A stretch of DNA of 64,000 nucleotides from Salarchaeum japonicum (lineage in GTDB: Archaea; Halobacteriota; Halobacteria; Halobacteriales; Halobacteriaceae): contig NZ_CP085324.1 of NCBI RefSeq assembly GCF_020614395.1, forward strand, positions 62,001 to 126,000, given 5' to 3'. Below, piece by piece: positions 62,043 to 64,000 of the stretch. The position numbers were made by a program, and so were the translations under genes. Position 1 is the first letter of the stretch; every line of letters starts with the position of its first letter. Under the pieces are notes generated by a model that was given only the letters and a program-made list of their open reading frames with translations, did not search any database and was not told the DNA's origin.

Positions 62043-63682
62043 CTACCGCGGCTCTTTGCCGCCGTCCGGTTCCCGGTCTCGACGCTCGTTTCGAACGCGA
62101 AGCGAGCGCCGCCCTCGTCCGCGCCGTCGAGCGTCACCGTCCAGTCGTGCGCGTCCGCGATGGCCTGCACGATGGAGAGCCCGAGGCCGGTTCCCGCGTC
62201 GCTCGTCGTGTACCCCGTGTCGAACACGCGCTCGCGTTCGTCCGCCGCGATGCCCGTGCCGTCGTCCGCGACGACGAACCCCGCGTCCGTCGCCTGCACC
62301 CGAACCGTCTCCGCGCCGCCGTGCGCGACCGCGTTCCGGAAGAGGTTTTCGAGGAGGCTCCGCACCTGCGAGCGGTCCGCGAGCACGGTTCCCGTGGACT
62401 CGACCGCGAGCGCGGCGTCCCCGGTCTCGCTCGTCTCCCAGGCGTCCCGCGCGACGGACTCGATATCGACGCGCTCGCGGTCGGGGACGCCGAGGTCGGT
62501 GCGCGCCGCGCGAACAGTGCTGTCCACCACGCGCTCCACGCGGTCGAGCGCGCGCTCCGCCCGGTCGAAGTCCTCCACGCTCCCGGTCTCCCGGGCGAGC
62601 GCGAGCGACCCCGCCGCGACCGTGAGCGGACTCCGCACGTCGTGACTGATGGTGTCCGCGACCCGGTTCAATCGGTCGTTCTCCCGCGCGAGTTCCCGGC
62701 GCTTGCGTTCGAGTTCCGTCACGTCCCGAATCCGGACGAGGGTGCCCCCGTCGTCGAGCGCGCTCTCCGTCACGGTCACCCAGCGCTCGCGCCCGTCGGC
62801 GTCCGTCACCGACACCGGCGTCTCGTCGTCGGCTCCCCGAACCCGCGCGGAGAGCACGTCGTCCACGGACTCCCCGACCACGTCGGTCGCGTCGAGCAAC
62901 CGCTCGGCCGCACCGTTCGCGTCCACGACCCGGTTCGCGGCGTTCACGACGAGCACGCCGTCGTCCAGTTCCTCGACGAGCGTGTCGCGCGCGACCGGCA
63001 CCACGTCGAGGAGGGCGTGCCGGGAGAGCGCGTACCCGAACGCGACCGCGGTGACGCCGACGAACGCCTCCGGTTCGAACGGACTCGCGCCCGCGAAGTA
63101 CGCGACCTGCGCGACCGCCGGCACGCTCACCCCCACCAGCACCGCGACGACCTGCCCGCGGAACGCGGGCGGCGACCCGACGAGCGACCCGAGGAGGAAG
63201 AGCGTGCCGAGCGTGTTCGTCACGCCGAAGTACGCCCACGCCACCCAGAACCACGGTCCGAACTCGCGGGTGAGCGTGACGACACCGCCGGTGGTTTCGA
63301 GCGCGGCGTCCGTCCGCACGAGTCCGTGGAGGCCGTTCGTCCACGCGAGCGCGAGCGTCGCCGCGGGAAGGAGACAGAGCAGTGCGAGCGTTCGCGGGGT
63401 GAGCCAGCTATCGCGGTCGGCGTACTGCGCGGCGAACACCAGCCACGCGACCGGCGCGAACGCGATGCCGACGTACTGCGCGTCCACCGCGAGGAGTTTC
63501 TGGGGGAGCGTCGTCGCCGCGACCTGCGCGGCGTTCCCGGCCGCCCACACCGCGGACGCCACGAGGAACGCGGTGAGCGCCCGCGCGCCCGGCGCGGTTC
63601 GCGACCGCCACGCGTAGCCGGCGACGAGCAGCGCCGCCGCTCCGGACACGAGCGACACCCAGACCTCGGGCGTGACCTGCAT
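62039..63682 (-). CDS. Membrane sensor histidine kinase with 7TM N-terminus and PAS
   Basis: 547 residues. About seven hydrophobic segments in the first ~215 residues (histidine kinase N-terminal 7TM type), a PAS domain (about 230-335, ELDDGVLVVNAANRVVDANG), HisKA with His near 347 (TISHDVRSPLTVAAG) and HATPase_c with LLENLFRNAVAHGG, VADDGTGI and GTGLGLSIVQ. ATG 63682 is taken. No response regulator is adjacent. It is convergent with serA. Confidence 0.93.
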   Translation of the reverse strand: MQVTPEVWVSLVSGAAALLVAGYAWRSRTAPGARALTAFLVASAVWAAGNAAQVAATTLPQKLLAVDAQYVGIAFAPVAWLVFAAQYADRDSWLTPRTLALLCLLPAATLALAWTNGLHGLVRTDAALETTGGVVTLTREFGPWFWVAWAYFGVTNTLGTLFLLGSLVGSPPAFRGQVVAVLVGVSVPAVAQVAYFAGASPFEPEAFVGVTAVAFGYALSRHALLDVVPVARDTLVEELDDGVLVVNAANRVVDANGAAERLLDATDVVGESVDDVLSARVRGADDETPVSVTDADGRERWVTVTESALDDGGTLVRIRDVTELERKRRELARENDRLNRVADTISHDVRSPLTVAAGSLALARETGSVEDFDRAERALDRVERVVDSTVRAARTDLGVPDRERVDIESVARDAWETSETGDAALAVESTGTVLADRSQVRSLLENLFRNAVAHGGAETVRVQATDAGFVVADDGTGIAADERERVFDTGYTTSDAGTGLGLSIVQAIADAHDWTVTLDGADEGGARFAFETSVETGNRTAAKSRGS

Positions 63683-63728
63683 CCCCCTCTGGATGGAGTT
63701 CAGCGCGTCCACTGGGATAAGAATGCCG

Positions 63729-64000
63729 CTAGAGCGCGTCCAGCACGCCGTCGGCGTCCGCGGGCACGGACACCGGTTCGCTCCCGGCCGCGGCCGCGGC
63801 GTCCGGGTCTTTGAGCAGGTGGCCGGTGGTGAGGCAGACGACGTGTTCGTCCGCGCTGATTTCGCCCGCCTCGCGGAGTTTCCGCACGCCCGCAACCGAG
63901 GCGGCGGACGCGGGTTCGACGCCGACGCCCTCTCGGGCGAGCGCGCGCTGGGCGTCCGTGATTTCGTCGTCGTCGACGGCGACGGCGGTGCCGCCGGTCG
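63729..64000 (-). CDS. thrC: Threonine synthase, C-terminal part
   Basis: The frame enters at the right window edge and ends at 63729, giving about 89 C-terminal residues. EGVGVEPASAASVAGVRKLR followed by HVVCLTTGHLLKDPD is the conserved end of PLP-dependent threonine synthase (phosphohomoserine to threonine). The catalytic Lys is outside the window. Aspartate kinase of the same pathway is at 33388. Confidence 0.85.
   Translation of the reverse strand, partial: TGGTAVAVDDDEITDAQRALAREGVGVEPASAASVAGVRKLREAGEISADEHVVCLTTGHLLKDPDAAAAAGSEPVSVPADADGVLDAL

Noticed and set aside
61589-63814. 741-residue plus-strand frame across serA and the kinase
   Set aside because: Arg-rich shadow spanning two real genes on different strands.

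Overview
The window is chromosomal DNA from a haloarchaeon (class Halobacteria). Protein-coding density and GC are very high and the encoded proteins are strongly acidic. Many genes have a TATA-like box about 27-30 nt before the start codon, which implies leaderless transcripts. The gene set includes PolD small subunit, Orc1/Cdc6, Hel308, Hef, KEOPS Cgi121, archaeal IMP cyclohydrolase, a PGF-CTERM surface protein and a Tat lipoprotein. I cannot name the genus from sequence alone.

Layout. 1-4560: a methyltransferase (cut by the window edge), a DUF2391-like membrane protein, a large PGF-CTERM surface protein, and an exact 82-bp tandem repeat. 4565-11557: UvrB, an ABC-2 exporter pair, a TauE/SafE permease preceded by a tiny abutting ORF and followed by a universal stress protein, and an SPFH protein. 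11762-15156: ribonucleotide reductase NrdA-NrdB; NrdB has the class Ic (chlamydial) metal/radical site. 15138-29893: thioesterase, UvrC, a PAS kinase, a second ABC-2 exporter module, malate dehydrogenase, zinc alcohol dehydrogenase, ferredoxin, Rieske protein, Hel308-Cgi121 and a DUF5789-like protein. 29959-30639: tRNA-Gln(CUG) and a lower-GC HNH endonuclease-like gene. 30749-35061: PurO, phosphoesterase, aldo/keto reductase, RDD protein, aspartate kinase, GNAT-like protein.

35058-41701 is a replication locus: OapC-OapB-OapA face a chromosomal origin (about 36840-37660) with inverted ORB elements around an AT-rich stretch, then orc1/cdc6, signal peptidase and PolD small subunit (DP1). A further ORB pair lies inside the DP1 coding sequence. 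41754-51612: MATE exporter, small and hypothetical haloarchaeal genes, a cloverleaf-like group of hairpins, universal stress protein, Hef nuclease-helicase, dolichol-kinase-like protein, glycyl-tRNA synthetase and a four-CBS protein. 51659-59534 (minus): a peptide ABC importer operon (binding lipoprotein, two permeases, two ATPases, one extra membrane protein). 59707-64000: a 54-aa protein, PPC-domain protein, SerA with a palindromic candidate operator, a membrane histidine kinase, and the C-terminus of threonine synthase.

Replication and repair functions (origin, Orc1, PolD, UvrB, UvrC, Hel308, Hef, RNR) are concentrated here, as are pieces of aspartate-family and serine synthesis (aspartate kinase, threonine synthase, SerA). 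Convergent genes are packed so tightly that many share their stop codons, often in a CTAG tetranucleotide. No transposase, CRISPR array or rRNA was found.
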